From NCBI RefSeq assembly GCF_000023885.1, contig NC_013165.1, positions 1,550,001 to 1,614,000 on the forward strand: a stretch of 64,000 bases of DNA, written 5' to 3'. The number at the start of each line of letters is the position of its first letter. Position 1 is the stretch's first letter. The stretch comes from Slackia heliotrinireducens DSM 20476 (GTDB lineage: Bacteria; Actinomycetota; Coriobacteriia; Coriobacteriales; Eggerthellaceae). Below the pieces are notes generated by a model. The model was not told where the DNA came from, ran no database searches, and saw nothing but the letters and a program-made list of their open reading frames with translations. Position numbers and translations under genes: made by a program. This document shows, in pieces, positions 33,436-42,118 of this stretch.

Positions 33436-33468
33436 AAGCCGCATGGCGTAAGGGAAATGCCATGCGGC
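33436..33468 (-). terminator. Hairpin terminator between OsmC and Lpd genes
   Basis: Minus-strand GCCGCATGGC and GCCATGCGGC make a perfect 10-bp stem around an 11-nt loop, followed by TTTATC. It would stop transcription leaving the OsmC gene, 27 bp upstream. Confidence 0.7.
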
Positions 33469-33495
33469 CCTGCAACTATGATTCAGAATGAGTGG

Positions 33496-33933
33496 TTAAG
33501 CCACCGTGTTGGAATAGGTGACCTTGACGCCCTCGGCAAAGGTGCAGCACAGCGGGCAGGTCTCCTCCATGAACTTGGTGAACTCGTCGCACTTTTCCTG
33601 GGGCTCGGAGGTCTTGTAGTTCACGTTGAAGCGAATGGCCTGGAAGCCCTTAGGCACGTCGGCGATGCCCATGAAGCCGTCGGGGTCCACGTCGCCTTCG
33701 AGGTCGATGCTGAAGGATTCGTAGGTGAAGCCCTTGGCCTGGGCGAAGGATGCGGCGACAATTCCGAGGCAGGCGCCGGTTGCGCACAGGGCGCCTTCCA
33801 GCGGATTCATGCCTTCATTCATACCGCCGGCTTCCTGGGGCTCGTCAAGAATGAATTTGAAGCCGCGAGACTCGCACTGCATCTGGACGCCTTTGCCGGT
33901 GGGCTGTACGTTCGCCTTCATGGTAGTAAGCAT
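33496..33933 (-). CDS. OsmC-family protein
   Basis: The 145-residue protein starts at 33933 behind GGAGGATC. It has the OsmC/Ohr fold pattern: NPLEGALCATGACLGIVAASFAQAKG with the first conserved Cys (near 61) and TCPLCCTFAEGVKV with the second region. Such proteins reduce organic peroxides with Cys pairs, or are YhfA-like with one Cys motif. The CPLCC segment fits the YhfA/SufE-linked branch. Its partner reductant is often lipoylated protein and Lpd; the lpd/lplA pair lies directly downstream, which makes a lipoate-driven peroxidase route plausible, as known for Ohr/OsmC in other actinobacteria. Confidence 0.85.
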   Translation of the reverse strand: MLTTMKANVQPTGKGVQMQCESRGFKFILDEPQEAGGMNEGMNPLEGALCATGACLGIVAASFAQAKGFTYESFSIDLEGDVDPDGFMGIADVPKGFQAIRFNVNYKTSEPQEKCDEFTKFMEETCPLCCTFAEGVKVTYSNTVA

Positions 33934-34158
33934 GTGATCCTCCAGTCGTTGAGGGGTTGAATTGCCGGCCGCATGCCGCACGACACGACGATGCCGTACT
34001 GAATCCAAAGCCGGCCCTATGAATTCCAGTATACAGAACTGCAGGCTTAAACTGAACGCGATTAGTTAAATATTGACTCTGAGTTGGATTTTCTTCTGTA
34101 CCGAATACGGGTCATGCATTAGCAATCATAATGTGCATTGTATTTCCTGATAGATAAG

Positions 34159-34962
34159 CTATTCTTCAGGATCGAACATCTCAACTTCCAAGTCATCCAT
34201 ACGCTTGTATTCAGCATGCAGCATGCCCGCCAAAAACGCCGAACGCTTCTTGGCGGTCTTCGTGCCGGAACCCGCATCGATAAGCGTCACCGGGATGTTT
34301 CGACTTTTGCAGAAGTCACCGAATTCACGGATCTGCCAGTTCTCGCGGCCGGTGGAATTGCGGTTGTACCGCCCGTCGGAAAGAAGGTAGACGGAAAGGT
34401 CCTCATCACGCATGCGCTCCAGCAGGTTGCCCGCTATGCCGAGGGCGTCCACCATCGGCGTGGACCCGCCGCCCTTAAGCTCGTCGATGCGCTCCGCAGC
34501 CAGCTCCGCCGACGTGGTGAACGGAAGCACGAGCCTGGCCTTGCCGCCGCCGTAACTGATGATGGCGACGCGCACGCGTTTCGAATACGCGCTTTCCAGA
34601 AGCGAGATGACGCACCCCTTCACCTTCGCGAACCTGTCATCCGCAACCATAGATCCGCTGCTGTCGATAATGAAGAGAATGTTTCGACGTCCGCGACCCG
34701 CAATCTTTTGGTACCGCAGGTTGCTTTCCTCGATGCCGTTTCCCAGCCCTTCGCCCTGTGAAAGCTGCGCCAGGATGCTGCCGGGCAGGTGTACACGACC
34801 CGAGGCCGGGTTTGTGGTCGGCCCTATCACATGGCCTTTGGCCACACCCTTCATGCGAAGCCCCTTCCGGGCTTCTTGGGCACGCCTCACTCGGCTTTGT
34901 GTTGTCTCCAGCGGCTTCGCCTGAAACGGCATCGTCGGGACGTCATACTGCGGCAGCTCCAC
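34159..34962 (-). CDS. VWA protein of magnesium-chelatase (ChlD) type
   Basis: The 267-residue protein has a VWA domain with MIDAS motif DSSGSM near 100, GGGSTPM with the second metal ligand Thr, and LLSDGRYN. The N-terminal 90 residues are basic and lack the AAA domain of full ChlD. The start is a GTG at 34962, 14 bp after the AAA gene stop with AGGGG upstream; an ATG at 34932 is an alternative. It works with the adjacent AAA ATPase as a chelatase-like or MoxR-like remodelling pair. No large chelatase subunit (ChlH/CobN) is seen nearby. Confidence 0.82.
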   Translation of the reverse strand: MELPQYDVPTMPFQAKPLETTQSRVRRAQEARKGLRMKGVAKGHVIGPTTNPASGRVHLPGSILAQLSQGEGLGNGIEESNLRYQKIAGRGRRNILFIIDSSGSMVADDRFAKVKGCVISLLESAYSKRVRVAIISYGGGKARLVLPFTTSAELAAERIDELKGGGSTPMVDALGIAGNLLERMRDEDLSVYLLSDGRYNRNSTGRENWQIREFGDFCKSRNIPVTLIDAGSGTKTAKKRSAFLAGMLHAEYKRMDDLEVEMFDPEE

Positions 34963-34976
34963 AGCGGGTGCTGCCC

Positions 34977-36005
34977 CTACCCTTTTTTTGCGACGTCCGC
35001 TCCCCCATCGTCGGCAGGTTCGTCGGCCTCGACCACAAGGGCCACGGGGCCTGCAACGGCAACCTGCTCAGGCTCGGGCTCCTTGTGCAACGCGGTGGCG
35101 GCCTTTTCGAGCATCTTGTCGGTCATGCCCATGTCCTCGAAGGGAAGCTTCTTCAGACGATGCGGCAGAACGAACCTAGCAGCCAGAAGCACGTCTTCTT
35201 CGGTCACCTCGGTTCGGCCTTCAAGGGCCGCCGCTGCACGCGCGGTGCGCATCATCGTGATATCGCCGCGGTAGCCGTCCACTTCGAACTCGACGCACAG
35301 GCCCGTCGCGAACTCGATGATGTCGTCGGGGACAAACACATCGGCATACAGCTTCGCGGCTTTCTGGATGCGCTGTGCCAGCAGGTTCTCCTGCTCCTGC
35401 CATTCACGCACGAAAGCTTCCGGGTCGTTCTCAAAGGCGGTATGGCGACGAATAAGGGTGAGGCGTTCCTCCTTGTTCAGGCTGCCGCTTACCTTGACGG
35501 ACAGCCCGAATCGGTCAAGCAGCTGCGGACGCAGGGTGCCTTCCTCAGGGTTCATGGTGCCGATGAGCACGAATTTTGCCGGATAGCGCAGCGACATGCC
35601 TTCGCGCTCAACTCGGCACACGCCGGTTGCGGCGGCGTCCAGCAGCAAGTCGACGATCGAATCTTCCAGCAGGTTGATCTCGTCCACATACAGAATGTGC
35701 CCGTTCGCTTCGGCCATAAGACCTGGCACAAATTCGCGCTCGCCGCTCTTCATAAGGGTACCCAACTGAAGCGTACCTACCACGCGGTCCTCCGAAGCGT
35801 TCAATGGAAGCTCGATCACGCGGGTCTCGCCCCCGAGCAACGCAGGCAAGGCGCGCACGGCAGTTGTTTTGGCCGTGCCGCGTTCTCCGTAGATGAGCAC
35901 GCCGCCGATGGCCGGCTGTACCGAAATAAGGCTGAGGGCAAGCTTCATGTCCTCTTGTCCAACGATGGCGCTGAACGGGTAGTTCCTCTGCGTACTTGCT
36001 GGCAT
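34977..36005 (-). CDS. Magnesium-chelatase ChlI-type AAA ATPase
   Basis: The 342-residue ATPase starts at 36005 (GGGGGAC upstream; MPASTQRNYPFSAIVGQEDM). It has Walker A GERGTAKTT, Walker B GHILYVDEINLL, sensor 1 VLIGTMNPEEG and the sensor 2 region with RGDITMMRTARAAAALEGR. Members insert metal ions into tetrapyrroles with ChlD and ChlH, or act as MoxR-like chaperones when ChlH is absent. The Glu after Walker B Asp is present, so ATPase activity is expected. The gene is first in a two-gene operon; the VWA gene follows by 14 bp. Confidence 0.88.
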   Translation of the reverse strand: MPASTQRNYPFSAIVGQEDMKLALSLISVQPAIGGVLIYGERGTAKTTAVRALPALLGGETRVIELPLNASEDRVVGTLQLGTLMKSGEREFVPGLMAEANGHILYVDEINLLEDSIVDLLLDAAATGVCRVEREGMSLRYPAKFVLIGTMNPEEGTLRPQLLDRFGLSVKVSGSLNKEERLTLIRRHTAFENDPEAFVREWQEQENLLAQRIQKAAKLYADVFVPDDIIEFATGLCVEFEVDGYRGDITMMRTARAAAALEGRTEVTEEDVLLAARFVLPHRLKKLPFEDMGMTDKMLEKAATALHKEPEPEQVAVAGPVALVVEADEPADDGGADVAKKG

Positions 36006-36110
36006 GGCATGTCCCCCATACGTATGAGTCAACGAATGTTTCGTAGATTATAAATGCAAACCCGCGATCCGCGAAACACCCTTTGCAGTTTCAGTCTGCG
36101 TGCGGCTTCA

Positions 36111-36131
36111 AGGTATCGAAAATCGATACCT
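36111..36131. promoter_or_regulatory. Palindromic candidate operator upstream of exported FAD enzyme
   Basis: AGGTATCGA and TCGATACCT form a perfect 9-bp inverted repeat with an AAA spacer in the 299-bp divergent gap 36006-36304. A related half-site GTATCGAAAG occurs at about 36177-36187. The binding protein is unknown; no regulator gene is adjacent. Confidence 0.5.
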
Positions 36132-36304
36132 AGCGATCATAAAGAACAACATAGGCGTATGACCAGGCATTTCTCAGTATCGAAAGTATTCGAAACCGCC
36201 ATCTTCCCGCCTGTTCCAACCGGTTTTATAGTGCGAGCCAACGAAGAAGGGATCGCGTAAGCCCCGCAAGCGACCGGCCCTGCGGGGCGAAAGGGAGGTT
36301 CACC

Positions 36305-37978
36305 ATGAGTAAGCACATGAGCAGACGTGACATGTTCAAGCTGGGCGGCATCGCCGGCCTTTCCGCAATGGCGGCTGCAAGTCTTGCAGGTTGCGGCGGA
36401 CAGCCCCGGGTTGCGGGCGAAGGCGGCGGCCAGGCTGTCGCATCCGACGTTTCCGACATCACCTGGGATGAAGAGGCGGACGTCGTGGTCATCGGCAGCG
36501 GTACGGGTTCGTACACCGCCATGCGCTGCGCCAACGACGGGCTCGATGTAATCGTGCTCGAAAAGAACGCGCAGGCTGGCGGCTCGACCATCTTCTCCTC
36601 CAGCGTCGTGTGGGCGCCTTGCAACGACCTGTCTGTTGCCGAAGGCATCGAAGACAGCCGCGAAGAGGCCCTGACCTATATCGAAGCGCTGTCGGGCGAC
36701 ACCTTCATGCCGGATGAGGCCGCAGCCTACATCGACAACGTGAACGCTGCCGTGCGCAACTCCACCGAGATCGCCGGTGTGGAATGGGCCATCTGGCCTG
36801 CCGGCATCGACTACAGCGTCTTTTTGCCTGGCGGCAAGGAGCGAGGCCGCGCCATCCTGCCGAAGGTTCCCGAAGGCGAAACCAGCATCGGCAAGTTCAA
36901 CGGCCCCATCATCGAGGCTGCTCAGAACCTGGGCGCGCGCTACATGACCAGCACGCCCGCCAAGAGCTTCATCAGCCGCACCAACGAGGACGGCACCATC
37001 GAGGTGCTGGGCGTGGCCGCCGAAAGCAACGGCAAGCGCATCAACGTGCGCGCCCGTAAGGCCGTGGTGCTGGCCAGCGGCGGGTTCGACTGGAACATGT
37101 CCATGATGGAGAATTACCTGCGCACGCCCGCCCGATACAGCTGGGGCATCGCCACCGACGAAGGAGACGGCCAGAAGATGGCTATGCGCCTGGGCGCCGA
37201 CCTTCGTTTCATGGCCGAAGCGTTCCTCTCCCCTGGCTACAAGAAGGAATTCGAAGATGCGCACGAACAGGGCATGTCGCAGCTTTCCACCCTCATCCGC
37301 GACGATGCCAAGCGCGGCATCATCTTCGTGAACAAGCACGGCAAGCGCTTCACCAACGAGTGCGCCAGCTATGACTGCGTGGGCCGCAGCTTCGGCGGTT
37401 TCGAGAACAACGGCGAGAACCGCGGCTGGGCGAACCTGCCTGCCTGGGCCATCATCGACCAGGAGGCGGCCGACAACCACACGTTCAACAGCGGCGAGCT
37501 GGGAACGCCGGGCAACAGCTACACCAAGTACGACACGCTGGAGGAACTGGCCGACGCCTGCGGCATCGACAAGGAAGGCCTGCTTGAGGAAATCGCCCGC
37601 TTCAACGAGAACGCCGAGCAGGGCCTGGACCCCGACTTCGGCCGCGGCCAGGACTATTACGGCCAGAACTCCATCTACACCTCCACCGACTACGAGGGCG
37701 CGTTCCGCACGCTGCAGCCCATCGCGACCCCGCCGTTCTATGCTGCCGAGATCGTGCCGGTGGTGCTGGGCACAATGGGCGGCGCGAAGACGAATGCAAA
37801 CGCAGAAGTCGTCGATACAGACGGCAATGTGATCTCCCGCCTGTATGCCCAGGGCAACGTGTCCGGCATCGGTGCCGGCGGTGCTTGCTACGTCGGCGGC
37901 GGCGGGACGATCGGCCCCGGCATCGCTTATGGCGAAATCGCTGCCAATCAGATTCAGAATCTGACCGACTGGCAGTAG
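36305..37978 (+). CDS. Tat-exported FAD-dependent oxidoreductase, KstD-like
   Basis: The 557-residue protein has AAAGGGAGG upstream. Its signal contains SRRDMFKLGG and a lipobox ending SLAGC. FAD binding is shown by ADVVVIGSGTGSYTAMRCA and VLEKNAQAGGSTIFSSSV. The C-terminal GGAKTNANAEVVDTDG, LYAQGNVSG and GGGGTIGPGIAYGEIAA are typical of the 3-ketosteroid dehydrogenase and fumarate reductase superfamily. Substrate is unknown; steroid, fumarate-like or other activated alkenes are possible. The gene stands alone, followed by two hairpins, with a palindromic operator candidate upstream. Confidence 0.88.
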   Translation: MSKHMSRRDMFKLGGIAGLSAMAAASLAGCGGQPRVAGEGGGQAVASDVSDITWDEEADVVVIGSGTGSYTAMRCANDGLDVIVLEKNAQAGGSTIFSSSVVWAPCNDLSVAEGIEDSREEALTYIEALSGDTFMPDEAAAYIDNVNAAVRNSTEIAGVEWAIWPAGIDYSVFLPGGKERGRAILPKVPEGETSIGKFNGPIIEAAQNLGARYMTSTPAKSFISRTNEDGTIEVLGVAAESNGKRINVRARKAVVLASGGFDWNMSMMENYLRTPARYSWGIATDEGDGQKMAMRLGADLRFMAEAFLSPGYKKEFEDAHEQGMSQLSTLIRDDAKRGIIFVNKHGKRFTNECASYDCVGRSFGGFENNGENRGWANLPAWAIIDQEAADNHTFNSGELGTPGNSYTKYDTLEELADACGIDKEGLLEEIARFNENAEQGLDPDFGRGQDYYGQNSIYTSTDYEGAFRTLQPIATPPFYAAEIVPVVLGTMGGAKTNANAEVVDTDGNVISRLYAQGNVSGIGAGGACYVGGGGTIGPGIAYGEIAANQIQNLTDWQ

Positions 37979-37991
37979 CCCTCATTCGTAA

Positions 37992-38054
37992 ATCAGGGCA
38001 TAAACCCTGCATATTGCCCTGATCGAAATGCCCGCTAACATGAGCGGGCATTTC
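37992..38054 (+). terminator. Two consecutive terminator hairpins
   Basis: ATCAGGGCA (37992-38000) pairs with TGCCCTGAT (38015-38023). GAAATGCCCGCT (38025-38036) pairs with AGCGGGCATTTC (38043-38054) around AACATG. They directly follow the FAD enzyme gene. The second has T-rich flanks. Confidence 0.7.
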
Positions 38055-38164
38055 GCATTGCTATTCGCAACCCGCTTCCAGCGCGCAGGCAACGATCAAA
38101 CCCGCTATCATCTGGGATGATACAATAGCCGAGAAGAATACCATTCGCTTGTAAGGGGCGCGCA

Positions 38165-39481
38165 GTGAAACAATCCGTTCAGTTGCTAGATACGCCGCAG
38201 TTCAAAGAGCTCGTTCGCGCTGCATGGCTGGCCCCCGTCCGACGCTCTGACATCGTGCCGGAATATGTTCCAGGCGGTTTTTCTGCAGACCAGGTATGGG
38301 ATGCCCTCACTGCGATCCGATACGCCCAATCCTACAGAAGCCCGGTTTCGCTCGCCGGCGCCAGTCACTCTTCGGGCAATTGGCACAACTTCACCGTGCG
38401 GCTCCAGGACACCTGCAGGCAGATTGCAGATCTTACGTACAAGGGGTCCGACCTGGACATCATCGCCCGAGACAGGGCGGGTACCGCATTCATCACGCAG
38501 CAATACATCGAGGAGATGGTGACAAACCTCGACTTCGACGGCTTCACGGCGAATTACGAAGACGTCCGAGCCGTATTGGTCGGCGACCGCCCGCCGGTCG
38601 ATGCCGCGGAAACGATTGCGGCCAATTACCACTCGCTCATGGTTGAGCTTGGTGACATGGTTGATAGCCCGTTCGATGAGCAAACGCTGGGCGACATGTA
38701 CGCCCGTCTTGCGCATGGCATCGAAGACGAGGTTCGCCGCATCGAACAAGCCGACATCTCAACGGGCTGCAAGGTGCCCCGATCTCCGCTCCAGGACCAC
38801 TACCGCGCAGCAGGCTCCGCACCCGAATCGTCGATCGCGCTGCCCATCGACATCGCCAACGGACGCGCCGAAGCACCCAGACGCCACCCGATTATGGAAT
38901 CGATGCTCGTCAACTGCCAGTTTTGGCGCACGAACCTGTATCCGGCGCTCAACAACCTCATGGGCTGCATTGCAAGCAGGTTCTATCTGGTACGTGAAGG
39001 CTACCCCGTCATGCGCTACGTGCCGAAGATTCGCATTCTCGAAAAATGGCGCTACGGGGCGTATGACGGCATTGCATCGTTTTCGTTCGACGAAGCCATG
39101 GCAATCGCGCACGAAAACGGCGACTGGACGGCATACTACGATGCAGTCATGTCGCTTCTGCTGCTTGAGATACAGGACATGAAGCGATCGCTGCTGCACC
39201 GCGCCGCCATCGACGAGCGTGCGATGTCCGGCATCGGCAACATTCCGTATCTGACCCACCGCCAGCGGGATGTGTTGAAGCAAGCTGTTCTTGCTCCCGA
39301 AACCGAATTCGCCATAGCCGCGCATCAGAAGACGTACGGCATCGCCTATTCGACAGCCCGAGCCGACCTGGAGAAACTTGCAGATGCGGGATATCTCACG
39401 CGTTTCATGTCCGGTAGTGCATACCACTACCGCGCTGCTGCAAATCTGCGTACGACGCTGGCAGCGAAATGCCCGGCGTAA
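38165..39481 (+). CDS. Fic-like protein with degenerate motif and C-terminal HTH
   Basis: The 438-residue protein starts with GTG at 38165 behind AAGGGGCG. Residues around 120-170 (QYIEEMVTNLDFDGFTANYEDVRAVLVG in part) align in pattern with the N-terminal inhibitory helix and linker of Fic proteins. A region near 243-290 starts with HP but lacks the catalytic HPFxxGNGR. The C-terminal 80 residues look like a winged helix (LTHRQRDVLKQAV, AYSTARADLEKLADAGYL). It could be a Fic-derived DNA-binding regulator without AMP-transferase activity. The relation is by pattern only; another wHTH family is possible. Confidence 0.55.
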   Translation: MKQSVQLLDTPQFKELVRAAWLAPVRRSDIVPEYVPGGFSADQVWDALTAIRYAQSYRSPVSLAGASHSSGNWHNFTVRLQDTCRQIADLTYKGSDLDIIARDRAGTAFITQQYIEEMVTNLDFDGFTANYEDVRAVLVGDRPPVDAAETIAANYHSLMVELGDMVDSPFDEQTLGDMYARLAHGIEDEVRRIEQADISTGCKVPRSPLQDHYRAAGSAPESSIALPIDIANGRAEAPRRHPIMESMLVNCQFWRTNLYPALNNLMGCIASRFYLVREGYPVMRYVPKIRILEKWRYGAYDGIASFSFDEAMAIAHENGDWTAYYDAVMSLLLLEIQDMKRSLLHRAAIDERAMSGIGNIPYLTHRQRDVLKQAVLAPETEFAIAAHQKTYGIAYSTARADLEKLADAGYLTRFMSGSAYHYRAAANLRTTLAAKCPA

Positions 39482-39498
39482 GCGCCTAGCAAATGCAC

Positions 39499-40329
39499 CT
39501 ACGAATTGCCGCTTAAAGCTCGCAGGGCTTGCGCCAGCTCTTGATCGGTCAACAATCCGTTCTGATGAAGCCTATTGAGCTCAAGCACATCAGCGGCCGT
39601 TGTATCAGATCCTGCAGATTGAACAGAGGCGATTCCTCCAACAGGCGCACTATGCGACGATGCCGCACCCTCTCCAGGAATAGCGGTGAGCCACTTTGCA
39701 GAAAGGCACAGGAGCAGGGTCACGAAAAGCGAGTTCAGCATATTCGGCAGACCCACGCACAGGAAGTTCATCGCGCCCATTGCCGCATCGGTGCCGGAAG
39801 CAACCATAGAAACAAAAGTAGAGAGAGCGTATGCCACCTGCACCAAGCATGCGAGGACTGCGAAAACCATGACGAACCCACGAAGAACGCCATGCGAAGA
39901 ACGGACTCCTATGAAGGACAGGACGACAATACCGATGAAAGCGAAAGCGGCGATTATATTGCCAACAGCGCCGAAGTAAACATACACAGGAACCCACGTC
40001 ATGCTGGTTAAGCTGATCAGCTGAAACACCGACAGAGCTAAGATTACCGCACAAACGCCTGCGCCGACAGCAACAACGGGGCGATTGCACATGAAAGAAC
40101 CGACTATCAAAACCAGCATGCCGATGGTCAAGATGATGTTGTAGGGGTTTACTACAATCGGGGCCACCTCAGAGGCCCAGCCATACAAATATCCCAGCAA
40201 AACCTGGCCAAGGATTCCTAATGCGCTGCATGCGAGGGCAAGTATTCCCATGACGCCGGCGATTCGGGCCGCACTGCGAATACGCGGGTCGATCGTTTGG
40301 TTCTGCGTGGGGGTTGCGATTACGGTCAC
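39499..40329 (-). CDS. Multi-pass membrane protein with SHOCT-like tail
   Basis: The 276-residue protein starts with GTG at 40329, with AGGAGG seven bases upstream. Hydrophobic segments occur at about 24-48, 63-83, 87-110, 118-142, 150-175 and 185-215. The last 30 residues (VLELNRLHQNGLLTDQELAQALRAL) match the SHOCT pattern of short C-terminal oligomerisation motifs. Function is unknown. The upstream gene, 10 bp away, encodes another small membrane protein with a SHOCT-like helix pair, so the two likely form one membrane complex. Confidence 0.75.
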   Translation of the reverse strand: MTVIATPTQNQTIDPRIRSAARIAGVMGILALACSALGILGQVLLGYLYGWASEVAPIVVNPYNIILTIGMLVLIVGSFMCNRPVVAVGAGVCAVILALSVFQLISLTSMTWVPVYVYFGAVGNIIAAFAFIGIVVLSFIGVRSSHGVLRGFVMVFAVLACLVQVAYALSTFVSMVASGTDAAMGAMNFLCVGLPNMLNSLFVTLLLCLSAKWLTAIPGEGAASSHSAPVGGIASVQSAGSDTTAADVLELNRLHQNGLLTDQELAQALRALSGNS

Positions 40330-40339
40330 GACATGCCTC

Positions 40340-40885
40340 CTAATAGTAAGAGTTCATAATGATGAGCGGCAGCACGGCCGAAAGGATGCCGAGAAGCACC
40401 GATAGCACGACAGACACGATGACGCCGATAAGCGCACCTTTGCCTGCAGCTTTCGCCGTTATCGGGCGGTCGTCCTTCCATACCAGGTACAGAATCAGAC
40501 CCACCATCGGGAAGAAGAATCCGAGGGCCGCCCATCCGAATCCGCCCGTATCGGGAGCAGCTGCAGCCTGCTGAACCGCAGCGGACGCATTGGCCTGCTG
40601 CCGCGCGTTTGCGAAGGTTGCGAGCGCCTGCGCCTTGCTCGATTCGTACGTCTCCTGCGTTATCGAACCGCTTTCCAACAGGTCGCTCAACCGCTGAAGC
40701 TCGATGCTCAACGCGGTTACTTCCGGACTTGTGTTTTGCGCAGCCTGCTGTTCAGAAGCCGGCGCGACGATAGGCTCCGGCGTTTCTGCAACGGTCGTGA
40801 AACCGGTGCCGCAACCCGTGCAGAAACGAGCTTCGGCAGGCAGTTCGCGACCGCACTCGGGGCAGTATTTTGTGGCGCTTGTCAT
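40340..40885 (-). CDS. Zinc-ribbon membrane protein with SHOCT-like segment
   Basis: The 181-residue protein starts at 40885 with AAGGAGAAC upstream. An N-terminal zinc ribbon (CPECG and CTGCG, about 8-29) is followed by a Pro/Ala-rich linker, a SHOCT-like helix (LSDLLESGSITQETYESSK, about 85-103) and two hydrophobic segments (about 125-145 and 155-178). The charged WKDDRPITAKAAGKGA lies between them. The domain order zinc ribbon, SHOCT, double membrane helix is common in small actinobacterial envelope proteins of unknown function. Confidence 0.78.
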   Translation of the reverse strand: MTSATKYCPECGRELPAEARFCTGCGTGFTTVAETPEPIVAPASEQQAAQNTSPEVTALSIELQRLSDLLESGSITQETYESSKAQALATFANARQQANASAAVQQAAAAPDTGGFGWAALGFFFPMVGLILYLVWKDDRPITAKAAGKGALIGVIVSVVLSVLLGILSAVLPLIIMNSYY

Positions 40886-41141
40886 GCTGTCGTTCTCCTT
40901 CGCTAATGGCATGTCGCTTGTCTATACGCAGTATAGATTACAGAGTCGTGCGCTTCGTTGCACAACTTTCCAATATGCATGTCTCGGACGGTTTCCAGTG
41001 CGCACCATTACCGAACCATTGGAATGTCCGAGAAGTGCTGCTATGGTGGTATCTATGAGGTGCAACGGCGAGCTATCTCTCAGAGATGCCGACATCGCCG
41101 ATACTTTCGCGTGCATCTAGGACCGCTCGAAAGGACAGGCT

Positions 41142-41744
41142 ATGGGTAGAAAGAACAGATCTCGCGTCCCTGTATATCTGAATTCCGAAGATGCAAACAT
41201 TACTCCAGAAGAGTTGGCGATTATTCTTCACGGTGCCGGCACCGTCGTTCACAGGGGCGGCCGATCCCTGCTCGTCAAACTACTAAAGGGATCACGGGAC
41301 AAGAAACTCCTTGAACTGGGGCTGGACGCCGACGAATCATACGGTGCGCTCTCACACCTCACCCTCGACGCCATTTCGCGTAAGGTCGACTGGACCATCG
41401 AGGAGGGGTTTCTAAGCTACTACTACGACTGGAGAAATCCCCTGCTCATGTATACCGAACTCGGTTGGGAGCTCGAAAGGCCGCAGGCCGCATACAGCAA
41501 GTTCAAGAAGTTCTGCAACGATATCGAAACCGGCGAGTTTCGCATGGCGGAACGTATGGCCAACATGGAGAATGAGCTTCAGTTCGACGTTATCGACCTT
41601 ATTGCGCAGCGTTGCGATGAACGTTGTTTCGACCACCTTGAGGTATGGTCGAAGTCAGCCACGAAGCGCATCCGCAAAAAGATCGCCTGGGCCCAAAGGA
41701 CGATTTCATCACGCAAATCGGACGGCATGTCCGACGGAGCATAA
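41142..41744 (+). CDS. RQC-minor-type DNA-binding protein
   Basis: The 200-residue protein starts at 41142 with GAAAGGACAGG upstream. The core ELAIILHGAGTVVHRGGRSLLVKLLKGSRDKKLLELGLD (in part, about 24-62) and DAISRKVDWTIEEGFL then LLMYTELGWELER correspond to the RQC-minor winged-helix family. This is a stand-alone relative of the RecQ C-terminal DNA-binding domain, found in genome-conflict loci. The C-terminal 80 residues are helical and may form a dimer. It lies just left of the island border. Its target is unknown. Confidence 0.7.
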   Translation: MGRKNRSRVPVYLNSEDANITPEELAIILHGAGTVVHRGGRSLLVKLLKGSRDKKLLELGLDADESYGALSHLTLDAISRKVDWTIEEGFLSYYYDWRNPLLMYTELGWELERPQAAYSKFKKFCNDIETGEFRMAERMANMENELQFDVIDLIAQRCDERCFDHLEVWSKSATKRIRKKIAWAQRTISSRKSDGMSDGA

Positions 41745-42016
41745 TTCGGAAAGAAGCATCATCGGCAGAAGCAGAATGCCGCATCGAAAAGATTGTTCAT
41801 GGCCTAAAACATGTTGATGCTTCTGCTTGTGAACGAGGCCGTGTCTGGTCACCTGCCTTCTCGCTCTGCAACTTTTCCCGAAATTTTCTTGGGTATATTC
41901 GCAACAACTGAGGAGTGGCGCTCGGGCGGCTCCCAAGTCGTACACTACGGGAAATTCTTGGCGCAGAAGGGGGTTTTGGCCGAAAGAAGTGGGCAGACCG
42001 CGGCCACAGATACAGC
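41745..42016. other. Intergenic stretch without a supported gene
   Basis: Short frames here lack ribosome sites and coding bias. I see no repeat or structured element before the terminator at 42017. Confidence 0.6.
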
Positions 42017-42042
42017 AAAAAGCCAGGGAACATTCCCTGGCT
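42017..42042 (-). terminator. tRNA-style terminator left of the island border
   Basis: Minus-strand AGCCAGGGAA and TTCCCTGGCT form a perfect 10-bp stem followed by TTTTGC. It lies 10 bp downstream of the CCA end of the tRNA fragment, the same layout as at the intact tRNA-Asp, but in unrelated sequence. Confidence 0.85.
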
Positions 42043-42046
42043 TGAT

Positions 42047-42092
42047 TTCAGATGGCGGGATGTACGAGACTTGAACTCGCGACCTCCGACGT
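42047..42092 (-). repeat. Attachment-site copy: 3' half of tRNA-Asp
   Basis: These 46 bp are identical to 21482-21527, covering 6 bp of downstream flank, the encoded CCA, acceptor 3' strand, T arm, variable loop and 3' anticodon stem. Identity stops inside the anticodon loop, where the next base differs (the triplet would read GTT), and the 5' half of a tRNA is absent. Crossover in the anticodon loop or T arm is usual for tyrosine-integrase elements. With a minus-strand tRNA the inserted element lies on the higher-coordinate side of this fragment. Confidence 0.8.
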
Positions 42093-42118
42093 AACAGTTG
42101 GTTGAGCGGGTGGGAACG

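Noticed and set aside
36137-37480. Minus-strand 447-codon frame opposite the KstD-like gene
   Set aside because: The plus strand encodes the complete signal and FAD domains with a strong ribosome site.
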